Below are positions 18,982 to 28,482 of a stretch of 64,000 nt of DNA, piece after piece. Under the pieces are notes generated by a model. It searched no databases and was not told the origin of the DNA. It saw only the letters and a program-made list of their open reading frames with translations. Location: NCBI RefSeq assembly GCF_000338875.1, contig NZ_AOMO01000022.1, forward strand, positions 1 to 64,000. Direction: 5' to 3'. Origin of the DNA: Vibrio mimicus CAIM 602. GTDB lineage: Bacteria; Pseudomonadota; Gammaproteobacteria; Enterobacterales; Vibrionaceae. The translations under genes and the position numbers were made by a program. Every line of letters begins with the position of its first letter. The first letter of the stretch is position 1.

Positions 18982-19156
18982 TACCACTAAGAAAATAATC
19001 ACGTCTGAACAGTGAAATGTAAGCCTTTCTTTCATTTTTATTATGATTCTCACCCATAAGTTGATTAGAAAGTTTGGTATTTATTGCCTAGTCTTACCTA
19101 TGAGACAGATTCTTATGCGAAGTCTCGCTAATGTAACGTCCGTAATAAGTAGTGGG

Positions 19157-19176
19157 TGCGAATAGAATAATTCGCA
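19157..19176 (+). repeat. Inverted repeat 31 bases before vpsR
   Basis: TGCGAAT and ATTCGCA are perfect 7-bp arms around AGAATA. It could be an operator or a hairpin in the vpsR leader. I cannot choose between these from sequence. Confidence 0.45.
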
Positions 19177-19207
19177 TCGTAACAATAAAAATAAGGAATA
19201 TAGGTTC

Positions 19208-20542
19208 ATGAGTAATCAATTCCGTATGGATTCAGTACCAGGCTCCCTCGTTGTGGTGGGAGGTACCTATGAACCCTGGCTTGCCGTATTAGAAAAAGTG
19301 GGTTGGCGTTGCACCCAAGTGGCTGATTTACGTAAAGCGGATACGCTGTTTGTTGAAACAGGTCCATGTATCGGTATCGTTGATTTAAGCCATGATGAAT
19401 TCAGCCTCAACGGAATCGCTAATTTGGTGAGTAGCCACAAGCAGGTCCGTTGGTTAGCATTTATTCGTGAGGCGCAGTTAAGCTCGGACACCATTTGCCA
19501 GTTTATCGTTAACTTTTGTATCGACTTTTTTACTGCTCCTATTCCTGATGCTCAGCTATTGAGCACCATTGGTCACCAACTCGGCATGCTGAAGCTAGAA
19601 AAGAAGGTTTGGCCTCATTTTGGCTCTGCAGGCAACATGGGTTTAATTGGTGAATCTATGCCAATGAAGCGTCTGCGTGATCAGATCAAACGAATTGGGC
19701 CTACTGATGTCAGTATTCTGATCTACGGTGAAAGTGGAACGGGTAAAGAAACGGTAGCTAAAGCAATTCACAAAACGTCGTCACGAGCACAGAAGCCTTT
19801 TATTTCAGTCAATTGCCGAGCTATGTCTGAGAAGAGGCTGGAAAGTGAATTGTTCGGCCTTGGTGATATGGAAGAGGTTCAACAACCGCTTTTGTTGCAA
19901 GCTGATGGCGGTACTCTACTGCTGAATGACATTCTCACCCTCCCAAAAAGCCAACAGCTTAATCTACTGCGTTTCTTACAAGAAGGTACGGTAGAAACGG
20001 ATCAGGGTGTGCGTGCTGTTGATGTGCGTATCTTAGCTGCAAACTCATCTGATATTGAGAAAGCCCTGATTGACGGCGATTTTAACGAAGAGCTTTACCA
20101 CTACATCAACGTATTACGTATTAATGTGCCAAGTCTTAAAGAGCGAGCATCTGATATTGTGTTGCTGGCTAAGCATTTCTTGCAGGAATACTCCAAAGAG
20201 TATAACGCGCAAGCGCGTAGCTTCTCAGAAGATGCGGTACGCGGTTTAACTCGCTATCACTGGCCGGGTAACGTTCGTGAACTGATGAACCAAATTAAGC
20301 GCGTGGTCTTGATGTCAGACAGTGTTGTTTTGGATGAATCTCAACTTGATTTACCTAAGCGCAGTGATGGCCGACGTAGTTTGAAGAGTATTCGTGAGCG
20401 TTCAGAGCGTGATGCGTTGCTGTTGGTATTGGAGTCCCATTCTGGACAAGTCTCTACTGCAGCAAAAGAGCTTGGAGTGTCACGAGCGACCATGTACCGC
20501 TTGCTTAATAAACACAACTTAATCACGGATGAGAATTTCTAA
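19208..20542 (+). CDS. vpsR: VpsR, master activator of Vibrio polysaccharide and biofilm genes
   Basis: The 444-residue NtrC-like regulator has an N-terminal receiver-like domain (about 10-120), an AAA+ domain (about 145-370) with Walker A GESGTGKE, and a C-terminal Fis-type helix-turn-helix (STAAKELGVSRATMYRLL). The loop that carries GAFTGA in sigma-54 activators is missing: ESELFGLGDMEEVQQPL follows instead. This fits what is known of VpsR, which binds c-di-GMP and activates vps genes with sigma-70 RNA polymerase. Upstream are 270 bp of non-coding DNA with a short hairpin at 19157-19176. It is a single gene with its own terminator. Confidence 0.95.
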   Translation: MSNQFRMDSVPGSLVVVGGTYEPWLAVLEKVGWRCTQVADLRKADTLFVETGPCIGIVDLSHDEFSLNGIANLVSSHKQVRWLAFIREAQLSSDTICQFIVNFCIDFFTAPIPDAQLLSTIGHQLGMLKLEKKVWPHFGSAGNMGLIGESMPMKRLRDQIKRIGPTDVSILIYGESGTGKETVAKAIHKTSSRAQKPFISVNCRAMSEKRLESELFGLGDMEEVQQPLLLQADGGTLLLNDILTLPKSQQLNLLRFLQEGTVETDQGVRAVDVRILAANSSDIEKALIDGDFNEELYHYINVLRINVPSLKERASDIVLLAKHFLQEYSKEYNAQARSFSEDAVRGLTRYHWPGNVRELMNQIKRVVLMSDSVVLDESQLDLPKRSDGRRSLKSIRERSERDALLLVLESHSGQVSTAAKELGVSRATMYRLLNKHNLITDENF

Positions 20543-20569
20543 GGTTCTCTAATTTGAGTTGTATTGATG

Positions 20570-20601
20570 TTCAGCCACTTTTTTAAGTGGCTGAATTTTT
20601 T
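20570..20601 (+). terminator. Terminator after vpsR
   Basis: TTCAGCCACTT and AAGTGGCTGAA pair perfectly around TTTT, followed by TTTTTT. Confidence 0.9.
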
Positions 20602-20864
20602 ATTCTCTCTTACACACTGAGCCAAAAACTACTCATAATCGTGGAAGTATAGCGGATGCATATCCCGCTCTCGTTCTATTGCCTGGATGAATATGTTATT
20701 CATAAACACTATAAAAGAAGTGCTCAGCAAGAAACGCTGAATTTTCGAGCTCATGTAATAAATTATTGAATTTTGTAACCTGAATTGTTTAGAATTTAAC
20801 CGTAAGTTTAACTTACTCAACACACTCTTCTTTTGGATTAATTGACTTTGCTTGGAGGCGCATC

Positions 20865-20984
20865 ATGACACATTTCGTATCTGCATCATCGTTTAGCGCT
20901 TCTCAAACTCATTCTAAACCTCAAAACGCTCGCCGAGATTTAACCGCGCGCGTTATGAATAATGATTTGAGCAAAGATAACTGA
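20865..20984 (+). CDS. Putative 39-residue small protein or leader ORF
   Basis: ATG at 20865 is preceded by GGAGG six bases upstream, a near-perfect Shine-Dalgarno. The 39-codon frame (MTHFVSASSFSASQTHSKPQ...) ends at TGA 20982-20984. It is rich in Ser, Asn and charged residues, without a membrane segment or signal. I do not recognise it. It lies about 110 bases before the DUF1127 gene, separated by a long hairpin, so it may be a regulatory leader peptide or an independent small protein. The strong ribosome site is the main evidence that it is translated. Confidence 0.5.
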   Translation: MTHFVSASSFSASQTHSKPQNARRDLTARVMNNDLSKDN

Positions 20985-21007
20985 ATTAATCCGTAACCTC
21001 TTATTAG

Positions 21008-21070
21008 GCTGCGGAAAATGGCAGCTGAGTAAGAGTGTCTTCTGACTTTCCTACCGTCATTTTCCCCAGC
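21008..21070 (+). ncRNA. Long stem-loop in the leader of the DUF1127 gene
   Basis: GCTGCGGAAAATG (21008-21020) and CATTTTCCCCAGC (21058-21070) pair at 12 of 13 positions around a 37-base loop. It ends 23 bases before the DUF1127 start codon and begins 23 bases after the small ORF. No T tract follows, so it is not a simple terminator. An RNA regulatory element or processing site is possible. I do not recognise a known riboswitch class. Confidence 0.5.
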
Positions 21071-21092
21071 GAACAAACTGGAGAAAAATATC

Positions 21093-21344
21093 ATGCGTCA
21101 ATCTATTTACTTACAATTAGCTGTGTTATTGGTTCGTGCTGATCTGCGTCGTGAGGAGCGAGAATGGAAGCGTAAAGTACGAAGAAGTAGTTACCATCTA
21201 CCTTGGAATAATCCACATTTGTTGCGTGACATAGGCTTGCAAACCGATGGTCGTCCAATTGGCTGGGATCTGCCGGATGCAGTTGTTGCCGAACGCCGTG
21301 TAAGACACATCCGTCGAGTGTTAAATGCGCGAATACCGACGTAA
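21093..21344 (+). CDS. DUF1127 small basic protein
   Basis: The 83-residue arginine-rich product contains the DUF1127 core pattern near residues 35-65: HLLRDIGLQTDGRPIGWD, matching the usual L-x-D-I-G-L motif. DUF1127 proteins are small, often involved in stress or RNA-related regulation in proteobacteria, but the role here is unknown. The start has GGAG about ten bases upstream. The gene follows a small ORF and a long hairpin on the same strand and ends before an inverted repeat shared with tas. Confidence 0.75.
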   Translation: MRQSIYLQLAVLLVRADLRREEREWKRKVRRSSYHLPWNNPHLLRDIGLQTDGRPIGWDLPDAVVAERRVRHIRRVLNARIPT

Positions 21345-21350
21345 TGCTAA

Positions 21351-21374
21351 GGGGCTGGTGAGGTCACCAGCCCC
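21351..21374. terminator. GC-rich hairpin between the DUF1127 gene and tas
   Basis: GGGGCTGGTG and CACCAGCCCC pair perfectly around AGGT. There is no good T run on either strand, so its terminator strength is uncertain. It sits exactly between two convergent genes. Confidence 0.6.
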
Positions 21375-21380
21375 ATATTA

Positions 21381-22415
21381 CTAAGGACAGGGATTGGAGT
21401 AAGTGGTTCCAATCTCCTGAATTTTTTGCAGCAGTTCTGCACTTAATGAAATATCCAAACTATCCAAATTAGACTTTAGTTGCGCCATGTTCGTAGCACC
21501 GATGATGTTTGATGCGACGAATGGACGCTGATTAACAAACGCCAGTGCCATTTGTGCTGGGTCTAATCCAAATTGCTGTGCGAGTTCGACATATGCTTGT
21601 GTAGCAAGTAGCCCCTGTGGTGTGAAGTAGCGTGCGAAGCGCTGATGTAATGTGCAGCGCGCACCAGCAGGACGAGCACCATTGAGGTATTTTCCACTTA
21701 AAGTACCAAAGGCGAGTGGTGAATAGGCTAGAAGCTTCACACCTTCGAGATGGCTAATTTCGGAGAGTCCTACTTCAAAACTGCGGTTGAGCAGATTGTA
21801 GGGATTTTGAATCGAGACAATTCTTGGCAGTTCATGTTTTTCGGCTAAACGCAGATAACTCATGACTCCCCAAGGGGTTTCATTTGAGACACCGATATAA
21901 CGAATTTTGCCCATACGCGCTAAGTCATTGAGCGCTTCGAGCGTTTCAATCAGTGTGACTTCTTCTTGTTTATCTGGATAAGGGTAGTTGAGCTGACCGA
22001 AAGTATTGGTTTGACGCTGTGGCCAGTGGATTTGGTAGAGATCGATATAATCGGTTTGCAGACGGCGAAGGCTATCATCAATGGCTTGATGAATATTACG
22101 ATGATCTAACGCCATTTTGTCGCGAATGTAAGGTACATTGCGAGGCCCAGCAACTTTGGTCGCCAGCACAATTTTTTCTCGCTTTCCTGACTTAGCAAGC
22201 CAATTCCCAATAAACTCTTCGGTCTTACCTTGTGTGGCAGCGCTAGGCGGAACCGGATACATCTCGGCCGTATCGATAAAGTTAACGCCACGTTCTAATG
22301 CATAATCGAGCTGTTGAAAGGCATCAGCTTGTGAATTCTGTTCACCAAAAGTCATGGTTCCTAAACAGATCTTACTGATTTCGAGGCTGGAATGAGGCAG
22401 CTTGGTGTATTGCAT
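21381..22415 (-). CDS. tas: Tas-like aldo/keto reductase
   Basis: The 344-residue product is an NADP(H)-dependent aldo/keto reductase. It starts MQYTKLPHSSLEISKICLGT, very like E. coli Tas, and has the catalytic-tetrad surroundings NFIDTAEMYP and the cofactor-binding C-terminal segment SNIIGATNMAQLKSNL. The start at 22415 is chosen because AAGGAA precedes it and because it matches the E. coli start; the open frame continues 44 codons upstream but that part is not family-like. It is on the same strand as mutH, as in E. coli, but with a 289-bp gap. The physiological substrate is unknown. Confidence 0.88.
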   Translation of the reverse strand: MQYTKLPHSSLEISKICLGTMTFGEQNSQADAFQQLDYALERGVNFIDTAEMYPVPPSAATQGKTEEFIGNWLAKSGKREKIVLATKVAGPRNVPYIRDKMALDHRNIHQAIDDSLRRLQTDYIDLYQIHWPQRQTNTFGQLNYPYPDKQEEVTLIETLEALNDLARMGKIRYIGVSNETPWGVMSYLRLAEKHELPRIVSIQNPYNLLNRSFEVGLSEISHLEGVKLLAYSPLAFGTLSGKYLNGARPAGARCTLHQRFARYFTPQGLLATQAYVELAQQFGLDPAQMALAFVNQRPFVASNIIGATNMAQLKSNLDSLDISLSAELLQKIQEIGTTYSNPCP

Positions 22416-22704
22416 AGCACTTCCTTGTTTGAAAACCAAAGGACGAAAGTTATCCCTTTCCAACATGAAGTTGCAGCAATGGTGACAGTTGTGTACCCCA
22501 TGCTCACACCGTTTACAGGTGCCAATTTTGCGATACCAATAGAGCACTTGATTGCCGTTTCGCTATCACTTCAGTGGTTCGGGTATAGAGAACTTACTGT
22601 ATATGCTGTTTCCGCTTGAATATTTAAATAGTAAAGGGAAACAGGATTTTCACTATAAGCGAGTCGCGGTAACACGAAAACAAAAATGTCACCGATATGA
22701 ATGA

Positions 22705-23370
22705 CTAGGCGTAGTAGCGTTGCAGAATTTGAGCTGTGAATTGAGTTCGTAAATAAAATCCGCGTGGTAAGGTTTTGATGGGGCGGCCATTGCTGCCATA
22801 GGCTTCGGTTAATGCTCGTCCATTTGCTGCTTTAGGACGCAGTTGAAGTACTTCACCATGTTTGGCCGTAATTTGCGCCACTTTGCCCAGTACGATCAGC
22901 TCCATTAATTCTTCCCAATCCGCTTTAAGTTGTGCTTCCTCTTCGGCGGAAGGGCTCCAAAGCAAAGGTGAGCCAACACAGCGATCGGCGAGGGGAATTT
23001 CTCGTTCACCTTGAACGGGGATCCAAAGTACCTTGGAGAGCTTATTGCGTACATGACTCTGCTCCCAAGTTAAACCGTGTACACCTGTGAGCGGCGCTAC
23101 GCAGACAAAGGTCGTTTCCAGTGGTTTTCCCTGATAGCTCACCGGAATACTCTTTAGCTCAATGCCAAGATGTTCAAAGTCCTGTTGCGGGCGGCTACCT
23201 GCGGTTGCACCTAAGTGCCATTCCAACAGTTGGCCAACCCAGCCTTTATCTTTGCGCAGATCCGGTGGAACGGTCATTCCTGCTTCATCTGCTAATTCAG
23301 CAAAACTAAGTCCTGCAATCTGTTGGGCACGGGTCAGTAACTCTTGTTCGGAAGTAGGTGCTGGCTTCAT
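22705..23370 (-). CDS. mutH: MutH, methyl-directed mismatch repair endonuclease
   Basis: MutH nicks the unmethylated strand at hemimethylated GATC sites when activated by MutS and MutL. The 221-residue protein has the catalytic D-x(n)-E-x-K motif ([13 protein letters not shown], with the aspartate just before) and the C-terminal GFYLRTQFT segment. Its length matches E. coli MutH (229). It is read away from rppH across a 690-bp gap, the mutH/rppH neighbourhood being the same as in E. coli. Confidence 0.95.
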   Translation of the reverse strand: MKPAPTSEQELLTRAQQIAGLSFAELADEAGMTVPPDLRKDKGWVGQLLEWHLGATAGSRPQQDFEHLGIELKSIPVSYQGKPLETTFVCVAPLTGVHGLTWEQSHVRNKLSKVLWIPVQGEREIPLADRCVGSPLLWSPSAEEEAQLKADWEELMELIVLGKVAQITAKHGEVLQLRPKAANGRALTEAYGSNGRPIKTLPRGFYLRTQFTAQILQRYYA

Positions 23371-24058
23371 GGCATTTTGATTTTTCTGTTCATCACGGTC
23401 TGATTGTACCGATTTTGCTTCTATTTGGCATTTCCGAACCCGATTTATTGCTCGTAATGATTTTGCGTTGCAGGTTTTGCGTGGAGAGATAAGTCAACTC
23501 GGGAATGCGTTAACGTCACCTGTTTTAAGTTAAATAAGCAGGTTATCCACAGATTTATTTTCTCTTCATGAAATAAAGCTTACTCATGGATCAATACACA
23601 GTGTTCCAAGGTTGATAGACCTAGGCTAGCTGGTGGTCTTTTTGCTATCTCGCTTGGCTATAGCAGTCAGAGGTGTGAATTGATGGATCTTTGACCTCTT
23701 GCTGAGGATCTTAACGTCATTTTCGTCATGTTGTTGTAGTTAATTCTTGGATTGAAATTAACTTGTTGTTTTTAATTGGATTTTGTTTGGTTTTGCCATT
23801 TCAGATTTCCTTGTTCTATGTTAGTAAATCCATTTTTTTGCACAACCTCCAAGTTTCTTCACACGGTTATTCACAGAAAACGTGAATAAATGCGCGGTAT
23901 GTCTCATAAAATTGTTGATAACTCTGATCTTAAGTCGAACTTATCCTTTTTTATCCGATTTACTAATAAATCTCGGGCGAATCACAATAGTAAGTTTGCT
24001 CCGCTTGGGGATATGTGGAAAAATCAACGCAATTAAAGAATTTACTAGAGGTTTGCCA
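23371..24058. promoter_or_regulatory. 688-bp AT-rich intergenic region with three DnaA-box-like sites
   Basis: No gene is convincing in this gap between the divergent mutH and rppH. It contains a perfect DnaA box TTATCCACA (23543-23551), a TTATTCACA (23867-23875) and, on the minus strand, TTTTCCACA (24014-24022), plus several GATC sites. These could be ordinary promoter-linked DnaA sites or a binding cluster. The frame of rppH stays open to 23882, but that part resembles no protein. Confidence 0.5.
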
Positions 24059-24577
24059 GTGATCGATGGCGATGGTTACCGGCTGAATGTCGGGATTGTG
24101 ATTTGTAACAACCATGGTCAGGTTTTCTGGGCGAAACGATACGGGCAACACTCATGGCAGTTTCCTCAAGGAGGAATCGATGATGGAGAGTCTCCAGAAC
24201 AAGCCATGTATCGTGAACTGTATGAAGAAGTTGGGTTAACCAAGAAAGACGTCAAAGTAATTGCAACCAGCCGTCATTGGCTGCGTTATAAATTGCCAAA
24301 GCGTTTGGTACGTTGGGACTCTCAACCTGTCTGTATCGGACAAAAACAGAAATGGTTCTTGCTGCGTTTGGAATGTGATGAATCCAGAATCAACATGCAA
24401 CGTGGCAGTTCTCCTGAGTTTGATGGTTGGCGCTGGGTAAGCTATTGGTATCCGGTAAGGCAAGTGGTGTCGTTTAAACGCGATGTTTATCGCCGCGCAA
24501 TGAAAGAATTTGCTTCATTGGCGATGCCATTTAAAGAAAGGAAAGTGAAGGGCAAACGCAACAATCACAGAGGTTAG
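24059..24577 (+). CDS. rppH: RppH, RNA pyrophosphohydrolase
   Basis: RppH removes pyrophosphate from the 5' end of mRNA and so starts decay. The 172-residue Nudix protein has the box [20 protein letters not shown] followed by VGL. The start is GTG at 24059, giving [17 protein letters not shown] like E. coli RppH, with AGAGG seven bases upstream; the longer open frame upstream is not conserved. It ends two bases before ptsP, so they are translationally linked, as in E. coli. Confidence 0.92.
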   Translation: MIDGDGYRLNVGIVICNNHGQVFWAKRYGQHSWQFPQGGIDDGESPEQAMYRELYEEVGLTKKDVKVIATSRHWLRYKLPKRLVRWDSQPVCIGQKQKWFLLRLECDESRINMQRGSSPEFDGWRWVSYWYPVRQVVSFKRDVYRRAMKEFASLAMPFKERKVKGKRNNHRG

Positions 24578-24579
24578 GC

Positions 24580-26825
24580 ATGCTTTCTCAGCTAAGGGAT
24601 ATAGTCGAACAAGTTTCAAAAGTTGAAAACGTCTATCAGGCGTTGGATATTTTTGTAAAACAGACGTGTGAAGCGATGAACACGGAATGTTGCACTGTCT
24701 ACTTAGCAAATGAAGAGATGCACCGCCTTGAACTGATGGCGACCCAAGGGCTCAAGTTTAAAGGCGATAAGATCCACATTGATTTCGATGAGGGTCTTGT
24801 CGGATTAGTCAAACGCTCCGCTGAGCCCATTAACCTAGCAGAAGCTTCTAAACACCCTAGCTTTAAATATTTTAAGCAGCTTGGCGAAGAGGTGTATCAC
24901 TCTTTCCTTGGTACGCCGATCATCTATCGCAAACAGGTGCTTGGTGTGCTGGTTGTGCAGCAAAAATCCCCCCGTTTATTCAGTGAAATGGAAGTCTCCT
25001 TTTTGGTGACTCTAGCAGCGCAGTTAGCCGTGCTCGTAGCGCATGCTCAAACTCAAGGGCATTGGCGTTTATCCAAGAAGCAGCAGGCGATCACTGGGGT
25101 AGCAGCCTCTTCAGGTGTTGCAATTGGTGAATACTGGTGGGATGACACCCAACCTGATCTTTCAGAGGTACTGCCAGCTTCAACCTTGGATATCGATCTA
25201 GAGCAAGAACGGATCGCGTTAGCGGTAGAGAGTGCACTGGCCGATTTTCGCCGTATGCGTAAAAAGCTCGATGGTGATATCAACAAAGAAACACTTGCCA
25301 TTTTTGATCTGTTTACTCACCTATTGAACGATCCCATGCTGCGTAAAGATCTCAAAACGCAGATTCAAAAAGGGGATCGTGCCGATTGGGCACTCAGACA
25401 AGTGGTAGAAAGTTACTCTAACCGCTTTGCTCGTATGTCGGATGTTTACCTTCGTGAAAGGGCGCAAGATATTCGTGAATTGGGGCAGCGGTTGCTGTTT
25501 TTCTTGCTTAATACTGAATCGACTCAGCCGAAAATTGATAAACCAGTGATATTGGTGGTTAGGGAATTAACCGCCAGTATTCTGGCTGCGTTACCGAAAG
25601 ATAAGCTGCTAGCAGTAGTGTCACTGGAAGGAGCCGCGAATTCGCATGCGGCGATTTTGTCACGTGCGTTAGGATCCCTGCTGTTATGGGGGTTTCGATT
25701 AATCTTCGCGATATCAATGGTAAAAAAGGTATCGTTGATGGTTACAGCGGGAAGCTTTTCATCTCGCCTTCAAAAACCATTCTCAATGAGTATCGTGCTT
25801 TAGCGAATGAAGAGCGTGAGTTGGCCCGTATGGTCAATGATGCGATTCGTGAGCCGGCCTTTACCATTGATGGTGCACGAGTTGAGCTGTTGCTAAACGC
25901 GGGCTTGAGTGCCGATACCAGCATTGCCGTTAATCAAGGTGTCGATGGGGTTGGCTTGTATCGCACAGAAATTTCTTTCTTGCTGCAGCACCGTTTTCCT
26001 TCTGAAGAAGAACAGACTCAACAATACCGTCATGTGTTGAATATGTACCCTCATCAACGTGTGGTAATGCGCACACTTGATATTGGTGGTGACAAGCCTT
26101 TACCTTATCTGCCGATTGAGGAAGATAACCCGTTTCTCGGTTGGCGTGGAATTCGCTTTACCTTAGATCATCCTGATATCTTCATTATCCAACTGCGAGC
26201 TATGCTCAAAGCCAGTGCGGAATCAGGCAATTTATCCATTCTTTTGCCGATGATTTCAGGGGCGAAGGAGCTGGATGATGCGTTGAAATTTATCTATCAA
26301 GCCTATCAAGAAGTGTCGTTGCTTGATCCGCGAATCGTCATGCCACAGATCGGCATCATGATAGAAGTACCTTCAATGCTTTATTTGCTGCCGCTGATCG
26401 CCGACAAAATTGATTTTGTGTCTGTCGGTACCAACGATTTAACTCAGTACCTATTAGCCGTTGATCGTAACAATGCTCGCGTAGCGGATGTGTATGAATC
26501 TATGCATCCAGCGGTCGTGATGGCGCTCAAACAGATCCAAGTGACTTGTGAAACCCATCAGATCCCGGTCTGTGTATGCGGGGAATTAGCTGGTGATCCT
26601 ATCGGTGCTTTGCTGCTGATTGGTCTTGGCTACACCACCTTGAGTATGAACACCTCCAACGTCGCCAAAGTAAAATATTTGGTGCGTCACTCTGAACTGG
26701 CGGAATTGAAACAGCTGGCTGACCGTGCATTAATTCAGCCATATGGACGAGACATTTACGATATGATGCTCGCCTATATTGAAAAACATGGCTTTGCTGG
26801 TTTTGTCCGCGCAGGCAAAAAATAG
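24580..26825 (+). pseudogene. ptsP: PtsP, enzyme I-Ntr of the nitrogen PTS, frameshifted in this sequence
   Basis: PtsP uses phosphoenolpyruvate to start the nitrogen-related phosphotransfer chain to NPr and EIIA-Ntr. The N-terminal GAF domain (about 1-160) and the swivelling domain with the active histidine (GAANSHAAILSRALG) are in the first frame. After LSRALG the frame breaks at 25671-25677: TTAGGATCCCTGC should be TTAGGGATCCCTGC. With one G restored it continues as IPAVMGVSINLRDINGKKG and the PEP-binding barrel (LYRTEISFL, MIEVPSM, SVGTNDLTQY), for 748 residues in all, equal to E. coli PtsP. As written the protein ends at 25803 without its PEP-binding domain. Confidence 0.9.
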
Positions 26826-26834
26826 GAACCAAAT

Positions 26835-27629
26835 GTGAATATTGAACTCTTAGCTTTGCTGCTGCTGTTAGGTGCAGTGGTTGGTGTGCTTGCTGGTCTG
26901 TTGGGTATTGGCGGTGGTTTATTGGTCGTGCCTGCACTGCTATTTTTATTGCCTTATGCCGGAGTCTCAGCCGAGATCACGATGCAGCTTGCTTTAGCAA
27001 CTTCACTGGCAACCATTATTCTTACTTCAGGCTCTTCGGCGTTAAACCACTTAAAACTGGGAAATGTCGATTTGTTTGTCGTCAAATGGTTGATGCCCGG
27101 TGTGGTGATAGGCGGTTTTTTTGGCTCCGCGGTTGCAGAGTGGATCCCAAGCCAATATCTACCTAAAGTGTTTGGTGTGATCGTGTTCTGTCTGAGTGTG
27201 CAGATGTATCGCTCTATTCGCATGCAGCAGCATCATCCAATGCCGAATGCTTTCGTCACCACGATATGTGGCACCGGAATCGGTGTGGTATCAAGCTTGG
27301 CGGGGATTGGTGGCGGTTCATTGTCCGTGCCTTTTTTGAATCGACATGGCATTGAGATGAAAAAAGCGGTAGGTTCTTCGTCGGTGTGTGGTTTCGCGAT
27401 TGCGATATCCGGCATGATCGGCTTTATTTTGCACGGATATCAGGTCGAGAATTTACCGCAATACAGCATTGGATACGTTTACGTGCCTGCTTTGTTAGCG
27501 ATTGCTACGACATCAATGCTCACAACAAGGATTGGTGCTAAGCTTGCCACGCAAATGCCAACGGCAAGGCTGAAGAAGTTCTTTGCCATCTTTTTGATGT
27601 GTGTTGCTGCCACTATGTTATTTCAGTAA
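26835..27629 (+). CDS. TauE/SafE-family membrane permease (sulfite exporter-like)
   Basis: The 264-residue product is very hydrophobic with about eight membrane segments. It has two repeated halves, each opening with a glycine-rich motif: AGLLGIGGGLLVVPALL and SSLAGIGGGSLSVPFLN, typical of TauE/SafE (DUF81) permeases. Members export sulfite, sulfoacetate or similar anions; the substrate here is unknown. The start is GTG at 26835, nine bases after ptsP, so it is probably in the rppH-ptsP-lgt-thyA operon. The same order is found in other Vibrio as I recall. Confidence 0.85.
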   Translation: MNIELLALLLLLGAVVGVLAGLLGIGGGLLVVPALLFLLPYAGVSAEITMQLALATSLATIILTSGSSALNHLKLGNVDLFVVKWLMPGVVIGGFFGSAVAEWIPSQYLPKVFGVIVFCLSVQMYRSIRMQQHHPMPNAFVTTICGTGIGVVSSLAGIGGGSLSVPFLNRHGIEMKKAVGSSSVCGFAIAISGMIGFILHGYQVENLPQYSIGYVYVPALLAIATTSMLTTRIGAKLATQMPTARLKKFFAIFLMCVAATMLFQ

Positions 27630-27657
27630 CACCACTAATTTTTAGAGAAGGTTTGTT

Positions 27658-28473
27658 ATGCCTCAGGGTTATCTGCAGTTTCCCAATATTGACCCCGTAT
27701 TGTTTTCTATTGGCCCCCTAGCAGTACGTTGGTATGGTTTGATGTATCTGGTGGGTTTTCTTTTTGCTATGTGGCTGGCTAACCGTCGCGCCGACCGTCC
27801 AAACAGTGGGTGGACGCGTGAACAAGTTTCTGACCTGCTGTTTGCCGGCTTTTTAGGCGTGGTGATTGGTGGTCGAGTCGGCTACGTGATTTTCTATAAC
27901 TTCGATCTGTTCCTTGCTGATCCACTTTATCTCTTTAAAGTGTGGACTGGCGGTATGTCTTTCCACGGTGGCTTACTTGGTGTGATTACGGCTATGTTCT
28001 GGTATGCCCGTAAAAATCAACGCACCTTCTTTGGTGTCGCCGATTTTGTTGCTCCTCTAGTGCCATTTGGTTTAGGTATGGGACGTATCGGTAACTTTAT
28101 GAACAGTGAACTTTGGGGACGCGTTACAGATGTACCTTGGGCATTTGTGTTCCCGAATGGTGGTCCACTACCACGTCACCCGTCGCAGCTCTATGAGTTT
28201 GCTTTAGAAGGTGTGGTTCTGTTTTTCATCCTCAATTGGTTTATCCGTAAACCTCGACCACTAGGCAGCGTGTCCGGATTGTTCCTGGCGGGTTACGGTA
28301 CATTCCGTTTCCTCGTTGAATACGTCCGTGAGCCAGATGCTCAATTGGGCCTGTTTGGTGGCTTCATTTCAATGGGGCAGATTCTTTCTTTACCGATGGT
28401 GATCATTGGTATTTTGATGATGGTTTGGTCTTATAAGCGCGGTTTGTATCAAGATCGTGTTGCAGCAAAATAG
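27658..28473 (+). CDS. lgt: Lgt, prolipoprotein diacylglyceryl transferase
   Basis: Lgt moves diacylglycerol from phosphatidylglycerol onto the lipobox cysteine of prolipoproteins, the first step of lipoprotein maturation. The 271-residue membrane protein holds the Lgt signature [14 protein letters not shown] and the conserved SFHGG segment near residue 100 with its essential histidine. It has about seven membrane helices. The gene is followed by thyA after nine bases, the standard lgt-thyA pair of enterics and vibrios. Confidence 0.95.
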   Translation: MPQGYLQFPNIDPVLFSIGPLAVRWYGLMYLVGFLFAMWLANRRADRPNSGWTREQVSDLLFAGFLGVVIGGRVGYVIFYNFDLFLADPLYLFKVWTGGMSFHGGLLGVITAMFWYARKNQRTFFGVADFVAPLVPFGLGMGRIGNFMNSELWGRVTDVPWAFVFPNGGPLPRHPSQLYEFALEGVVLFFILNWFIRKPRPLGSVSGLFLAGYGTFRFLVEYVREPDAQLGLFGGFISMGQILSLPMVIIGILMMVWSYKRGLYQDRVAAK

Positions 28474-28482
28474 GGTAGTTAG

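Noticed and set aside
20629..20823. A 64-codon minus-strand frame after vpsR
   Set aside because: AT-rich composition, no ribosome site and no recognisable motif; it lies in the gap before the 39-codon ORF.
23882..24058. N-terminal extension of rppH
   Set aside because: The frame is open but unlike RppH, whereas GTG at 24059 has a good ribosome site and matches the E. coli start.
23371..24058. Possible crtS-like replication checkpoint or an origin
   Set aside because: Only three DnaA-box-like words are present; as I recall, crtS lies elsewhere on chromosome I, and there is no array of boxes or AT-rich 13-mers typical of an origin.
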